Shown: positions 20,295 through 31,144 of the stretch, one piece after another
Position numbering within the stretch: position 1 is the stretch's first letter
Layout of the letters: every line of letters begins with the position of its first letter
From: Symbiodinium kawagutii
Taxonomy: Eukaryota > Sar > Dinophyceae > Suessiales > Symbiodiniaceae
DNA length: 64,000 nt
Reading direction: 5' to 3'
Assembly: GCA_009767595.1 (NCBI GenBank)
Contig: VSDK01011727.1
Coordinates: 233,292 to 297,291 of the forward strand
Made by a program: the position numbers and the translations under genes
Notes under the pieces: model-generated
Told to the model about the DNA's origin: nothing
What the model saw: the letters and a program-made list of their open reading frames with translations, nothing else
Databases searched by the model: none

Positions 20295-20692
20295 CAAGTC
20301 GAACGTTCCTCTCAATACTAAACTGGGTACCCCTTAAAAAAACCTACACCCGACATGCATCTACACGACATATGATGAGATGAAGTGTTGCACCAGTCTG
20401 TTTTGCTCTACAGTCCGTCACCCTCTGAATGCATCTCTGTTGCTGCTTTAGCAAACTATTCTGCACTGCTGTTTCACAGGGAATTCTTTGGGCAACAACA
20501 ATGGTCGCGTGCCCGTTTGAAACACAATTTGCAGGTAATGGCAACTATGTATATGCAGAACGCTTTCACATTTTGGAAATTACAATTCCACTTGGTACCC
20601 ACCTCTGTGCTATCCGCCCTTGCCAATCCAGAACACCTCGTCTCCATGAGTGGCCAGGAGATGCGAAGTGGCAAGCTCAACGGCGTGCTGAC

Positions 20693-20787
20693 CTCTCTCC
20701 CAACACATCCACACGGTTCAGCCTTTCATCAACCGCTACAATATCTTCAACTTGCTGTTGAGCGACCATGTTTTTGCTGGCCTGGGC
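20693..20787 (-). CDS. Coiled-coil gene exon
   Basis: Acceptor atcaccacag, AQASKNMVAQQQVEDIVAVD then RLNRVDVLGE, donor GAGAG|GTCAGC. 95 nt. Confidence 0.6.
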
Positions 20788-22112
20788 CTGTGGTGATCAG
20801 AAGTGGTTCCACCGCCTCCAGCCAGTCTCAAATACTACTTGTAAAATGCTTTGTTCAAAGATTGACCTCCAAAAGTATGCAAAGCTTGTATGAGCCTGTT
20901 TAATTCTGCAACCCTTGAGCCATGAACATAGACATTCATGGGTTTTCTTATGTTTCATGACGTTTTTGGACTTGTGACAGCTGGCAAACCATGTCTTATG
21001 GCTCGAGGTTTGACTAACTTCAGCTTTGCTCAGCTCCTTGTTCTGCGAGGCCATCAGCTGGTACACCGCGCTGTCAACAGTCGGGAGGTCACACTGCGCA
21101 GCAAAAATCAAGCGCTTTTTGGAATGACATGTGTAAACATGAGTTCGAAATCTGCAGCATCCTAAAACTCCTAAAAACTCTAATAGTTTTCATCCATTTC
21201 TGCAGAATCCTTTACAATCTATCCAGTTCTATCCTGTCTCCGAACATGTCCCGGTGCCTTTGTTGCATTCGCGCAATCTGGCCTTCTTTCCGCTCACTTT
21301 CACGTGGGTAGGGTAAACCGAAGAATTTATAACGCTTTCAATGCTTCTGGAATTGTTGAAATGATGCTATTGATCTTGTTAGTTTCTATCTTCTTGATGT
21401 GGAAATCCTCTGAGCTCTTGCTCTGTCTAGCCTCCGAGTCAGCACTCGCAGGCCTACTCTTTGAGACAACAAGCTACCCACCTGCTTCTGGTTTTGTTCC
21501 AGGAAGAACTTCACCCGCTCCAAATTCTTTGGCACTTGCGCAACCTATCTCGCTTGCCGAAGAGAAAGTTGGATCCAGTTGATGGCGTAATGTCGACTAA
21601 GGCGATGGTTCCAGATCTCACTTCAATCATTTGTTGGCCAAGATTGTCTCAACATGTCCTCGTTCTAGAAAAAAATGTCAAAGGAAGAATTGTTTCACCA
21701 TGTTTGCTTCAAGAACGCATGGAGATTAAAAATCAAATAGCAATAATAATCATGTTGTTTTGCAATTCGTCCCGCAGAGAGGCGTGCTATTTTCATTTAC
21801 CATTGTATCCCGGACAAAGTAACCAGCCAGACTTGCTGAAATAAGAGAATCAGCAGCTTTATACACATTTATACACACACCAACATCATCATTAAAACTT
21901 TAAACGACATGAGTATAAAAGTATAAACATTCATATCAACATTAAACATGAAATAACATGAATCTAAACTTTGCCTTAAGTAGCCTTTCCTGGGTGCAAA
22001 AAAGCTCCAACGTGACTCACCCGCCGCTCCTCTCGCAGAATCTCCTCATCGTCCACCTGGGAGCTGTCATGACGGATCTCCTCCCTGTCGTCTGTCCGGG
22101 CGCGCCTCCAAG
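20693..22112 (-). CDS. Charged, probably coiled-coil protein gene, partial
   Basis: Five exons (22021-22112, 21482-21544, 21234-21292, 21019-21093, 20693-20787) with good splice sites. The product is rich in Glu, Arg, Lys and Gln, predicted helical: REEIRHDSSQVDDEEILREE, VAQVPKNLERVKFFLEQNQK, RKEGQIARMQQRHRDMFGDR, CDLPTVDSAVYQLMASQNKE, then AQASKNMVAQQQVEDIVAVD. No domain family recognised; a structural or filament-associated role would be a guess. The first two junctions and the last are in phase; the junction 21234/21093 is not resolved and an exon may be missing. Both ends of the gene are unknown; Arg-rich frames at 23030-23190 may be a further upstream exon. Confidence 0.6.
21019..21093 (-). 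CDS. Coiled-coil gene exon
   Basis: Acceptor gctgcgcag, CDLPTVDSAVYQLMAS then QNKELSKAE, GT donor, phase 0 at both ends. 75 nt. Confidence 0.6.
21234..21292 (-). CDS. Coiled-coil gene exon
   Basis: RKEGQIARMQQRHRDMFGDR. Acceptor gtgag in phase with the previous exon; the 3' end is ACAG|GATAG (GA type) or a little later. Confidence 0.5.
21482..21544 (-). CDS. Coiled-coil gene exon
   Basis: Acceptor gcgagatag, VAQVPKNLERVKFFLEQNQK, donor CAG|GTGGGT, phase 0 at both ends. 63 nt. Confidence 0.6.
22021..22112 (-). CDS. Coiled-coil gene exon
   Basis: Acceptor gtgagcag, WRRARTDDREEIRHDSSQ then VDDEEILREERR, donor CGG|GTGAGT, the strongest GT donor in the gene. 92 nt. Confidence 0.65.
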
Positions 22113-23455
22113 CTGCTCACAAGGCACAGCCAGAGACATCGGACCTCGGCTGTGCCAAGCTCCTTGCCGTGCTTTCCCGCCCAGCGAAATCGATTGCGGA
22201 AGGCGATTGAGGGGTACCCCACTTGCTCAGCGAAGATCATTCTCGATCTTTGTGAATCCATTTCAAGTGCCACAATGCATCTTTTCTCAATCACTGCAAC
22301 ACCTGTCTGAGCTGGGTCTGCGCGGACTGAGCTTCTAGCCAATATGTTCGGCCACATATGTGTTGCAGCCACACAAGCAGACCATGCACCATTGCTAAAC
22401 ATTAAGCACTGTCAGCTCTGTAAAAGTGTGTTTGCGTGTGTGGTGGCGAGGGGGCCTGTACCGCCACAAACAATTATGTGAAGAAATGTTATTTTGACTT
22501 TTGCTGCAGGCAAGAAGGAGAGGCCCTTGCACGCACAAAGTCACTACAGTAGATATTGCAGAGTATGCCATTTCTCATATTGATACAAAATGGTACAAAT
22601 ACTTTTCTTTAACATTTGGATGCATGAGTTCTGCTGACAAATATATCAGATATGAATTAGGGGCATGGTGCCCAGCTTGGTGTGACTTTGTCTATCAGAT
22701 TTGCCCTTGCTCCATGTTGGGCAGCAATTCTGATGCATCATGCGAACAACTTGAAGTGTACGTACACTCTTCCACCCAAATCACTCTGCCTCCAGCCAAC
22801 TTCTTTTCACAACAAGCAATGAGATGCATACGATGCAATGGGTCCAGCCCAGTGCAATGATGCCCCCATGAACCAGTCTCATGTTGAGATGCTGAGTTAT
22901 ATCAACTTCGTTGTGCCCCACCGTGGACAAGCTGCTCTTCCAAAGCCCCTATCCCTCCTCTGAAACCTCAACGAAGATAACGAAGAAAAAAAATCCTCAA
23001 TTTTTCTGCCTAAAAGGTGCCTGTAGGACCTCGACTCGAGCCACTTCTCTACACGTCTTTCCACCCTTGACACTTCCCCTCGGACGGCGAAGTGCCGGGG
23101 CCTTTCCCAGCTTACGCCTCTCTCGCTGACGCGCGCGCTTGAGAGCTCGCGAACCACCCGTGGCCCTGAGCAGGTCTCGTTGCTGCGGCATTCATCCCAT
23201 GTTGCGTGCCGTACAAACAACATGTATAGAATAAATAAAAAACATATAAATAAATATACAGATGTATACAAATATGTGAATATGTGCAGTGACTATGTTT
23301 CGGTGCAAATAAGAGATGCATTTTGAACTTGCGTAGTCCACAGGACCAGGAATGAAAGTTTGGTCAGCCATGCAACTCTCAGGTCTCAGGCCAAGGCCTA
23401 AGCCTAACCCTCCCCGTCTGAGGAAACTCCAAGTCCCATTTCCATGTCTTCCATC

Positions 23456-23645
23456 ATATTCCTATGGTATTCTTATGGTATTCTTATGGTATTCCTATGG
23501 TATTCTTATGGTATTCTTATGGTATTCCTATGGTATTCTTATGGTATTCTTATGGTATTCCTATGGTATTCCTATGGTATTCCTATGGTATTCCTATGGT
23601 ATTCCTATGGTATTCCTATGGTATTCCTATGGTATTCCTATGGTT
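23456..23645. repeat. (TATGGTATTCYT)n tandem array
   Basis: About 15 copies of a 12-bp unit, TATGGTATTCTT on the left changing to TATGGTATTCCT on the right. All three plus frames stay open (WYSYGI peptides). Confidence 0.95.
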
Positions 23646-24468
23646 TCGATTGAAAGTGAATTGAGAGGATCAAATGAATACGTTCACGGGCCACGGAAAC
23701 CGAATGAACAGTAGGAGGTCGCTGTTTGTATCGAGGGAGAAAGAATGGAATCTTGTTGAAAAAACTATCGCCCGAGGGAAAGACTTTGAAATTCTGCAGA
23801 AAGGTTTGTTTCTGAGGCAGAACCAAAGCTTGGATCTGCGGTAACAGTGGAGGAAATCTGTGGGATATCACTGAGATCACGAACATTCACGAACCAACGT
23901 TCTTTCAACCTCTGAAAACAAACCTTTTCCGAAGGGATTTTGTCATTTTGATTTATGTGAAACATGTGTTTGAAACTTTGGGGCACAGACTTCGAACTGT
24001 TGAGTTCTGTACGGTTTTCTTGGGGCTGCCGTCATGAAACCGTCTCGCCTGCCGAGGATTGCTGTTGCTACCGAGCCTTCCTCTTGTTCTACACAATTCT
24101 GTTCGTCTTTGTTTTTACTTGTGTCATTTCTGATCTTTCATATTTTATCTACTTTGGAGCTACTTTGATATCCTTTATCTACTGTATAAATGTATGTTAT
24201 ATTCTTCTGATCTATCTTCTTACCTTTTTTTCTCATGCTGATCTCTCTCTGTTCCCGGCAATTCGGTGGGCTTCGCAAGCCTGGCCCAGCAAGATTTGTG
24301 AGGCTGAGGCACCCGGCCTTGCCTACAATCGCCTAGCTGCATCCGCCACACATTTTCATCCACATGCGCACCGTCCCCCGACCCCTGTTGTTCTTGTCTT
24401 GTCGTTTCATCCTGGTCCTTGTCCAGCCCACATCGTCCTATTCCTGTTGTTGGCGTTGGTTGTGTTGG

Positions 24469-24800
24469 TTTTCTGTTTGTTTGTTTGTTTGTTTGTTTGT
24501 TTGCTTGCTTGCTTGCTTGATTGATTGCTTGCGTGCTTGCTTGCTTGCTTGCTTGCTTGTTGTTGTTGTTGATTGATTGCTTGCGTGCTTGCTTGCTTGC
24601 TTGCTTGCGTGCTTGCTTGCTTGCTTGCTTGCTTTCTTGGTTGTTTGCTTGTTTGTTTGTTTGTTTGTTTGTTTGTTTGTTTGTTTGTTTGTTTGTTTCT
24701 TTGTGTGTTTGTTTGTTGGTTTGTTGGTTTGTTGGCTTGTTGGTTTGTTGGTTTGTTTGTTTGTTTGTTTGTCTTCTTGTCTCTTTGTCTCTTTGTTCTT
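24469..24800. repeat. (TTTG)n / (CTTG)n compound array
   Basis: TTTG, then CTTG with GATT/GTTGTTG interruptions, then a long TTTG block and GGTTTGTT units. On both strands it yields long false frames (CLFVCLFV; NKQTNKQT). Confidence 0.95.
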
Positions 24801-25235
24801 TGCTTCTTTGCTTGTTTGCTTCTTTTTTTCTTCCTTTGCTTTTCTTTGTGTGTTTTCTTTGTTTGCATTTTTGTTTGCTTGTTGTTGCGTATTGTTTGTT
24901 CTTTGCTTTTTGTGTGTGTGTTATTGTTTCCTTGTTCCTCCTCGTGCTTTGTCTTTCCCTGTTGTTGCTCTCGCTGTTGTATATATATATATATCTCTCT
25001 CTCTCTTCGATTTCTGATAGAGTTATCATGACTGGCTAACTATGCATCATTCAGAAAAAATGAATTGGGCAAGGAGAGTATTGAGAAAACCCTTCGGACT
25101 ATACGAGTAAGGAGAAGAAGTATCCCTATAATGTCATCATACAGCATACACATATTTTGTATATAATATGTATGATGCATATACATGTGTACGTATATAT
25201 AAATATAACTGTGTGTGTGTGTGTTTTAGATGTTC

Positions 25236-25320
25236 TGCCAAGTCACGTCTCCTCCTCGCGAACTCCAGGGGCACCGGCTTCGCCATTGGGTGAGGGCGGC
25301 ACCGCGCTGCGCTCAGCATC
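25236..25320 (-). CDS. Possible exon
   Basis: GC-rich island in AT-rich surroundings; one frame reads ANDAERSAVPPSPNGEAG then REEE before a GT. No family recognised; ends approximate. Confidence 0.3.
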
Positions 25321-25565
25321 ATTGGCCTCCCAGAGGATGTCATACCGCGCATGTCACATGTAACGTGGACCGCATACGGCATCACATGCGTGACATGCTA
25401 ATCCAAAACAATATCTATCATGATGTGAAAGAACTGATGTAACAGAACTAGTTGATGTGAAAGAACTCATGGAACAAAAGTAGTGGAAGAAAACTAATGG
25501 AACAGAACATTCCGAAACCATACATCCGTACATGTCTCTGACATGTCCTGCAAATCCTTTGAAAC

Positions 25566-25691
25566 CTCGGTGAACTGCACTGTGTGAGAAGGGGCACCAG
25601 CGTCTGCGCAGTCCAAGATGACCAAAGCGAAGTCTCTCCATCGGCATTTTGGGACTTGGCAGGTTGACCAACCTGGGACGCCCAGGAAGCC
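25566..25691 (-). CDS. Probable exon, unrecognised
   Basis: Acceptor cctggcaag and donor CACCGAG|GTTTC enclose 126 nt, phase 0 at both ends. One frame reads GFLGVPGWSTCQ and DFALVILDCADAGAPSHTV; the other two frames are also open, so the product is uncertain. Confidence 0.35.
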
Positions 25692-27529
25692 CTTGCCAGG
25701 GACAAGGAGATACGCAACACACAATATACTCATTGCACAGGATGCAATAGGATATAAGTTGTCTCACATTATATGACATCACAACACAATGCATTCATCC
25801 ATGCGTACATAGGTACAAAGAGATCTACCTATTGTATACGAGGTATGTATATGTGTATGTGCAGTTTTATAAGTATCTGCAGCTAGAGGTGCCTATTTGA
25901 CACGTCTTGAATTGGCAAAGGACAAGCCAATAGCCCCGGGCTTAGCCTCAGAGGCAGGCCACAAAATGATTACCGTAATCGCCCTGGCGCCTGGTGCGCC
26001 CGCAGCACCAACTGCTCCACCAACTGCGCAAGTTGCATCTCAAAAGCTGTCCAAGACCTGAACAGTTTGCATGAACAGTGAAATTGAGCGCCCAAAGACT
26101 TCGACAAAGTGCAGCGGTTCCAAATGGAAGTCGAGAGGAAGTCATCCTTCCCGCAAACTTCTCACCAACAATGATGCTATTATAATCTATCATATAACAT
26201 TAGTACTATCATTGGAGCTGGCTATTTCTTACTAATATAATCTATTATGCTCTTATATTAATCTATTGCATATATATGTAACATTAGAGCTGGTGGCCAA
26301 CTTCTTCTTCCAACTTTGCTTCCAAGCCCGAAGCTTGGAAGGTGCGTCTGTCTGAGACAAAGGCTGTGCCGCTGGAACCAAGAGCTGATGCCATCGCTCA
26401 ACGGACAAGGCTGAGCTGCGACGCTTCCCGTGGGGAGCCTCAAAGATCCAAGGTGAGTTCAGTTGCAACGTTTCCAAGAAACATCACTAAGCATCCAAGC
26501 ATCTTTCAAACATCTTTCAGCATCTTTCAAGCATTTTTCAAACACCTTTAAGCATCTTTAAACATCCAAGAAGGTTCGGAAATACTTCATTTTTTCCAAG
26601 GTCCGCCGATTCGCCGACGAAAAATGCATGCATACATGTATGTGCATCATATGTTCAGCCCATCCCAGAACCCACAAAAACAAGACTTTCACTGATATTT
26701 GAAACGAAAAGGAGTTGTTTCCAATAATCTATGTCATTTCTTTTTCACCCACGAAACATGTGTGTCTGTGCTCGCGTGCACCTAACTCATGTGAGTATGT
26801 TTGAAGGCACATGGAAATACACGCATGCAATCAGTGAAGCATAGCATGGCATAGAGTCCAGCAGTCCTACTTGAAATTTGTCCACGTTCTATACATGCAT
26901 GCAGCATTCATGCATATGTGGACACATGCACACATTCGTACGCATGTACAATGCACATGTGTACATCTGTATTACTGGGAGCCCATTACGAAACTCAATG
27001 ATTTGCTGATCTTCTCAACCAGAAGAATGTTCCCAACCAACCGCATGATTGCACATTTCGGCAAATGTCACTAGCGCCATCCACTTTTGACTTGCTTTGG
27101 AGGAGGAGCTGGACGAAACAACAATTGTAGCTATATGGAGCTATGCTTAGATGGCTGAACCTGTTGCTGGCCGATCTAGAACGGCGCTAGCGCGGATGCT
27201 CGGGAGTTCTTTGTGATAGTCAAATACTTTCGCTCCTTTATACTACTCTTGGTGTTTTTGACATCCCACCGGAATCAACCCAAGCCTTTGAATGAGGGCC
27301 TGCTGGAATCATCTAGAGGCATCTAGACACACTTGAGTAGTCACGATATTCATTTGTTTCTGAAGTCAAGAGAGATGTGGACCACGCCTGCAAGGAGAAT
27401 CTCAAGGCATTTGCCAAGATCATGGGATCTTCGTGGAACTCCTTCGGCCACTTGACCAGCTTGAAGACCTTCTGCCCTGGGAACAAGGACAATTCTGAGA
27501 CTATCCATAGATTCCGATGATAGTTTCTG
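25692..27529. other. Stretch without a recognised gene
   Basis: Mixed and AT-rich sequence; at 26480-26580 loose repeats of AAGCATCTTTCAAACATC. No supported exon. Confidence 0.45.
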
Positions 27530-27717
27530 GTTTTAGAGCCAGAAGACTTGATGTCCCCCAAAGCATCCCACAGACCGAGGCCTTTGTGCATGAATCCATC
27601 AAACTGCATCGTAGCCAGCAACGGCAGCTGCGCTTGTTCGAAGGGATCTGGCCCAGTGGCGCAGCCAAACTGTCGCGCTTGGATTTCTGCAGCCCACAAA
27701 AGCTGCATTCCCGCATC
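27530..27717 (-). CDS. Probable exon of unrecognised protein
   Basis: After a tcacgtgag acceptor the frame reads DAGMQLLWAAEIQARQFG, PFEQAQLPLLATMQFDGF and GLGLWDALGDIKSSG, looking like a folded protein. It sits in a 183-codon open frame (27313-27864). No family recognised. Confidence 0.42.
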
Positions 27718-27856
27718 CTCACGTGACAAGAACGTGCCCCAGGGCACTGTCAATGTGAGTCTTTGAAGTTTCTGGTTTGATATGGTACCCTTGTGCCGAT
27801 GTTTCACAAGCATCCTGTGACCTTCTTTAAGTATAACCTCAAAGCAACAGGTGTCA

Positions 27857-28005
27857 ACCAGCACAGTTGCAGCCCTGACTGAGAGTATTGATGCCTAAGC
27901 TCTGGGCGATCAGTCTAACACATTCCTGAGCGCCAGAATCCGGAGGATGATCCCCGGAAACATTGACCACACACACATGGATGCCATGCAACCAGGTCAG
28001 GGATT
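27857..28005 (-). CDS. Probable exon of unrecognised protein
   Basis: Acceptor attttgcag, then SLTWLHGIHVCVVNVSGDHP and GAQECVRLIAQSLGINT. Likely the exon upstream of 27530-27717 in the same gene. Function unknown; the 3' end of the exon is approximate. Confidence 0.42.
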
Positions 28006-31000
28006 CTGCAAAATTACAAGTCTGTCTCAACTTTCCAAGCAAACCTGACGCCTTGCATTGTCGATCCCTGATTCTATGCCATGGAGCTGGTTCTTCTACG
28101 CACAGCAAGCGTGCCCGCTCCTGGATTCAAAACACGGGAAGTCATCACCAAACTCATGTATCGCTACCAAACCGTATGAGCTCATCCCAAACAGGCGTGA
28201 CATCAAAGTATATCCAAGTGGAGTACCGCCGATCAAGTGTTTCCAAAACTTCTTGGTATCTCATTTCTTGGAAACCCAACCTAAACAATCTCAAACCCAA
28301 TCAAACAATCAAACAAATTTTCTCTAGACCCCAATCCTCTGCTGAAAGACGCGCCCATGCAGCCAACAGCTCATCGTCCATGACCCCGCAAGCTCACCAG
28401 GTGTGCGGAAAAATGCTTCGCCAGCAGATCGATATTTCTCTTTATCGGGTCAAGAGGGATCAGCCTTGTTTGGCACTGGCATTAAGAACCGCGGGGTTGA
28501 AGCTTCTTGAACTTTTGACTGGCTATGTTTCCGGGCCTGGAAAAAAATGTATCAACAAACAATCATTCAGCACTTTGGCGTGGTCATCTCCAAGGGCTGG
28601 ACATGTGGGTTGTACTCATGTCCCACTCGCGTGGGTCACCAATGCTGCACGGCCTTCTGTCTACACCGGCAAGAACCGGTCTACGGGAGTGAAACCTGCA
28701 AATAGCTACGTACAACATCAGCAACTTTGGAATCCTCGATTCTCGTAGTCCGTATTCCATGTGACAATTACAAGCAGTGTGTCCCATGTCTGAAGTTCAA
28801 CTTTGAAAATAAGCATAAACATTCCAGACTACAACATTCCAGTGTCCCATGTCTGAAGTCCATGTGTCCAAGTTTGAAATCACCTGACAACAACATTCCA
28901 GAATGTCACTCGGCCATTTCCCTGGCTTCATTATCGTCAGTGGGGGGTTATACCGACATCTGCTCGTACTTTATGACTGGCTTCAGAGTCCCAAAGCTTC
29001 TGACATTGGACAGATCATGCTCAAGTATAAAGCCTCACCTTGTGAAAACCAGCTACTGCCAAGATTCTGCCATGAATACCCCAGAAACAAGACTGAATTC
29101 ACACAGAACGACGTCTTGCGTGTGTGTTGATGGCTGCCGAGACCCAACTGCACGCCAGTCATCTTTTCTTGCCACCATCAAGGAAGCGAACAGGTCCCTT
29201 TTATGCGACACACGCATGAATCTTGACTCAAGCCTTTTGGAAACTTGTGACTGCACGGATATGATGATCTGCCAAGATGGATAATCAAGATGGATATACT
29301 ACGTAAACATGGAATGTACAAACTTGGGATGTATCCAAACAGCACTCGCCATTTCAAGTCGTGAGTCTTACAATTACACAAAAGGCAATGGGTCACTTGC
29401 TTGCACCAGCCATGCCCAAAAGCAAAGACTGGGCTTTGACATTCTGGATTTCATTGCTAGCCTTTGCTAGCTGTCCACTGTCGACTTTACATCTCTGCTT
29501 TGTCAGCCTCCCAGATGTCTCCATGAATTGTGCCCGCACATCCACCAAAATGTGGAACCTAATCTCTCCATCTATGTATGTACACATATTTTTTTAGTAC
29601 ATTAAGTATTACAAATGTCGATGAAATGAGGGTCCTCTATTCAGACAAACACCCGGGGTAGTATGCTGAGTGCCCAAGCAAGCGGCTCAGCTTTCGCGAG
29701 TTTAGCATGGCATGTGCTTCTATACTACGAGTCTTGCGACAAGTGAAATTTTCATCTTCGGAAAATTCTCGGACGTTTGCCCCTGCAAAAATTGTCGAAG
29801 ACAACCTCAGAATTGATACAAAACTCTCGAAGTGTGTTCGGTCCTGATTTCAAGTGCAGACAGCATTGTAGCATCTTTAACTTCGGGAAGGTGCAAATCA
29901 TAGGCTTAGAATCTGCTCGAATTGCTATATTTACGGTGGTAACTTCACATCAGCAGCGACTGGGCTGACACTTACGACTCTCACAAGTGCGTGATGGAGG
30001 AGTCGAGGATGTGCTGTATCGACATATACATGATATTAAACAATTAAACAATTAAGTGTAGATCTATATGTATAACATAATCTTTAAGTTTACAAATGAA
30101 TATATTTACATGAAGATATATGAAGGACATACGAAGGAGTACTTAAATGATTTGAATGTCGGGCTTCTGAAGTCTGGCGGCGACCCCGTTCCCGGGCGAT
30201 GCCGTCACACGAGACAGGGCTGCGTTGGACCCTGTTGCCTCATCCCTCTGCTAGTTGGCATTGCAATTGCTCGAAAATACTTTTCAAAAAGGAAGCTTCG
30301 GTGGTATCCCCAACAGCAGGACAATCTAGCTTAACATATCATATCTGTAAAAAATACTGCAAAAATCTTGAATCTTGCTACAAAATTGGATCCATTTGAT
30401 TGCCATCCAAGCCAAGCTGCAAGAGATCACAAGCTCAACAAGGTCTTGGCATCCAAAGTTTGCAAGACCTGAAAGAGATAGTCTGAAGTAGGCATCAAAG
30501 ACTTCCAGAAATGCAAATCTTTGGAAATGTACTAAACTTCCATCATTTCAAAATCAACTCTTCATACAATCATTTCAAAATGCAGACTCCGAAATTGTGC
30601 TTCGAAGCAGTTCATACCTTGTCCCTTGGCCCAGCAACACTGTCAATGCCAGCAGCACAGCCACGAATGAGACCCGCGAAGTGGGAGGATTTATCTGTCG
30701 AGAGGGCCAATGGAGTGCCTAGTGCAGCACAGTGCACAGGCCACCGCAAGGGATGGGGAATCAATCATCGAAAAATTGATTTGGTTCGATGGTGAGTTGA
30801 GGAAACGAAGACAGCTGAGTAAATGGACACTTGGAATTACACAAAGAACGCTTTGAATTTGTTTCAATGCAAGTATGTAAACGATCATCAGCGTTTCCAC
30901 AAAACAAATGGTGACCAAAACCAGAGTATATACTTTCTACCAAAAAGAGACCATCAAAACACGTATCTTTTTTCCTCCGTTGGTCCTGTGCACTATGATT

Positions 31001-31012
31001 TGTCAGTCGGAT
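28006..31012. other. Stretch without a recognised gene
   Basis: Two copies of GTGTCCCATGTCTGAAGT lie 60 bp apart (about 28780 and 28840). A 185-codon plus frame at 28727-29284 has no family features. A small GC-rich island at 30175-30245 could be an exon but has no clear frame. Confidence 0.4.
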
Positions 31013-31144
31013 TCACGTCTTGACGGCACCTGTTTCGACGACTCGCCCTGCATCTAGGACCGCAATCAAATCTGAATCCATAACGGTTTGCAAACGATGA
31101 GCCACCACCAGCATCGTGCAGTCTTTGAACTCATTATGGAAGGC
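31013..31144 (-). CDS. ABCC exon: NBD2 H-loop and end
   Basis: [20 protein letters not shown] then [17 protein letters not shown], followed by VKT and TGA. The H-loop histidine (AHRL) is present. Since GT follows GETGA-type coding (GCC|GTCAAG), the exon could instead end at 31023 with a further 3' exon. Confidence 0.82.
   Translation of the reverse strand, partial: AFHNEFKDCTMLVVAHRLQTVMDSDLIAVLDAGRVVETGAVKT

Larger units (their letters stand above)
22113..25235. other. Stretch with repeats and doubtful exons
   Basis: At 23030-23190 two GC-rich, Arg-rich minus-strand frames stay open (one includes RVERRVEKWLESR) and end at a GT donor; at 24262-24345 a minus-strand frame after a gattgtag acceptor stays open. 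Neither can be assigned. The rest is repeats, including the TATGGTATTCCT and TTTG arrays. Confidence 0.4.

Noticed and set aside
20385-20903. 172-codon plus-strand frame
   Set aside because: Overlaps the minus-strand exon 20693-20787, which has good splice sites on both sides; the plus frame has no recognisable domain.
23456-23645. Possible CRISPR-like array
   Set aside because: Units are continuous 12-bp tandem copies with no unique spacers, and the DNA is eukaryotic.
24220-25039. 269-codon minus frame and three 146-172-codon plus frames
   Set aside because: They are translations of the TTTG/CTTG array; several frames are open at once on both strands, so no gene.
28727-29284. 185-codon plus-strand frame
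   Set aside because: Cys/Ser-rich with no domain, includes a 60-bp tandem duplication, and every recognised gene is on the other strand.
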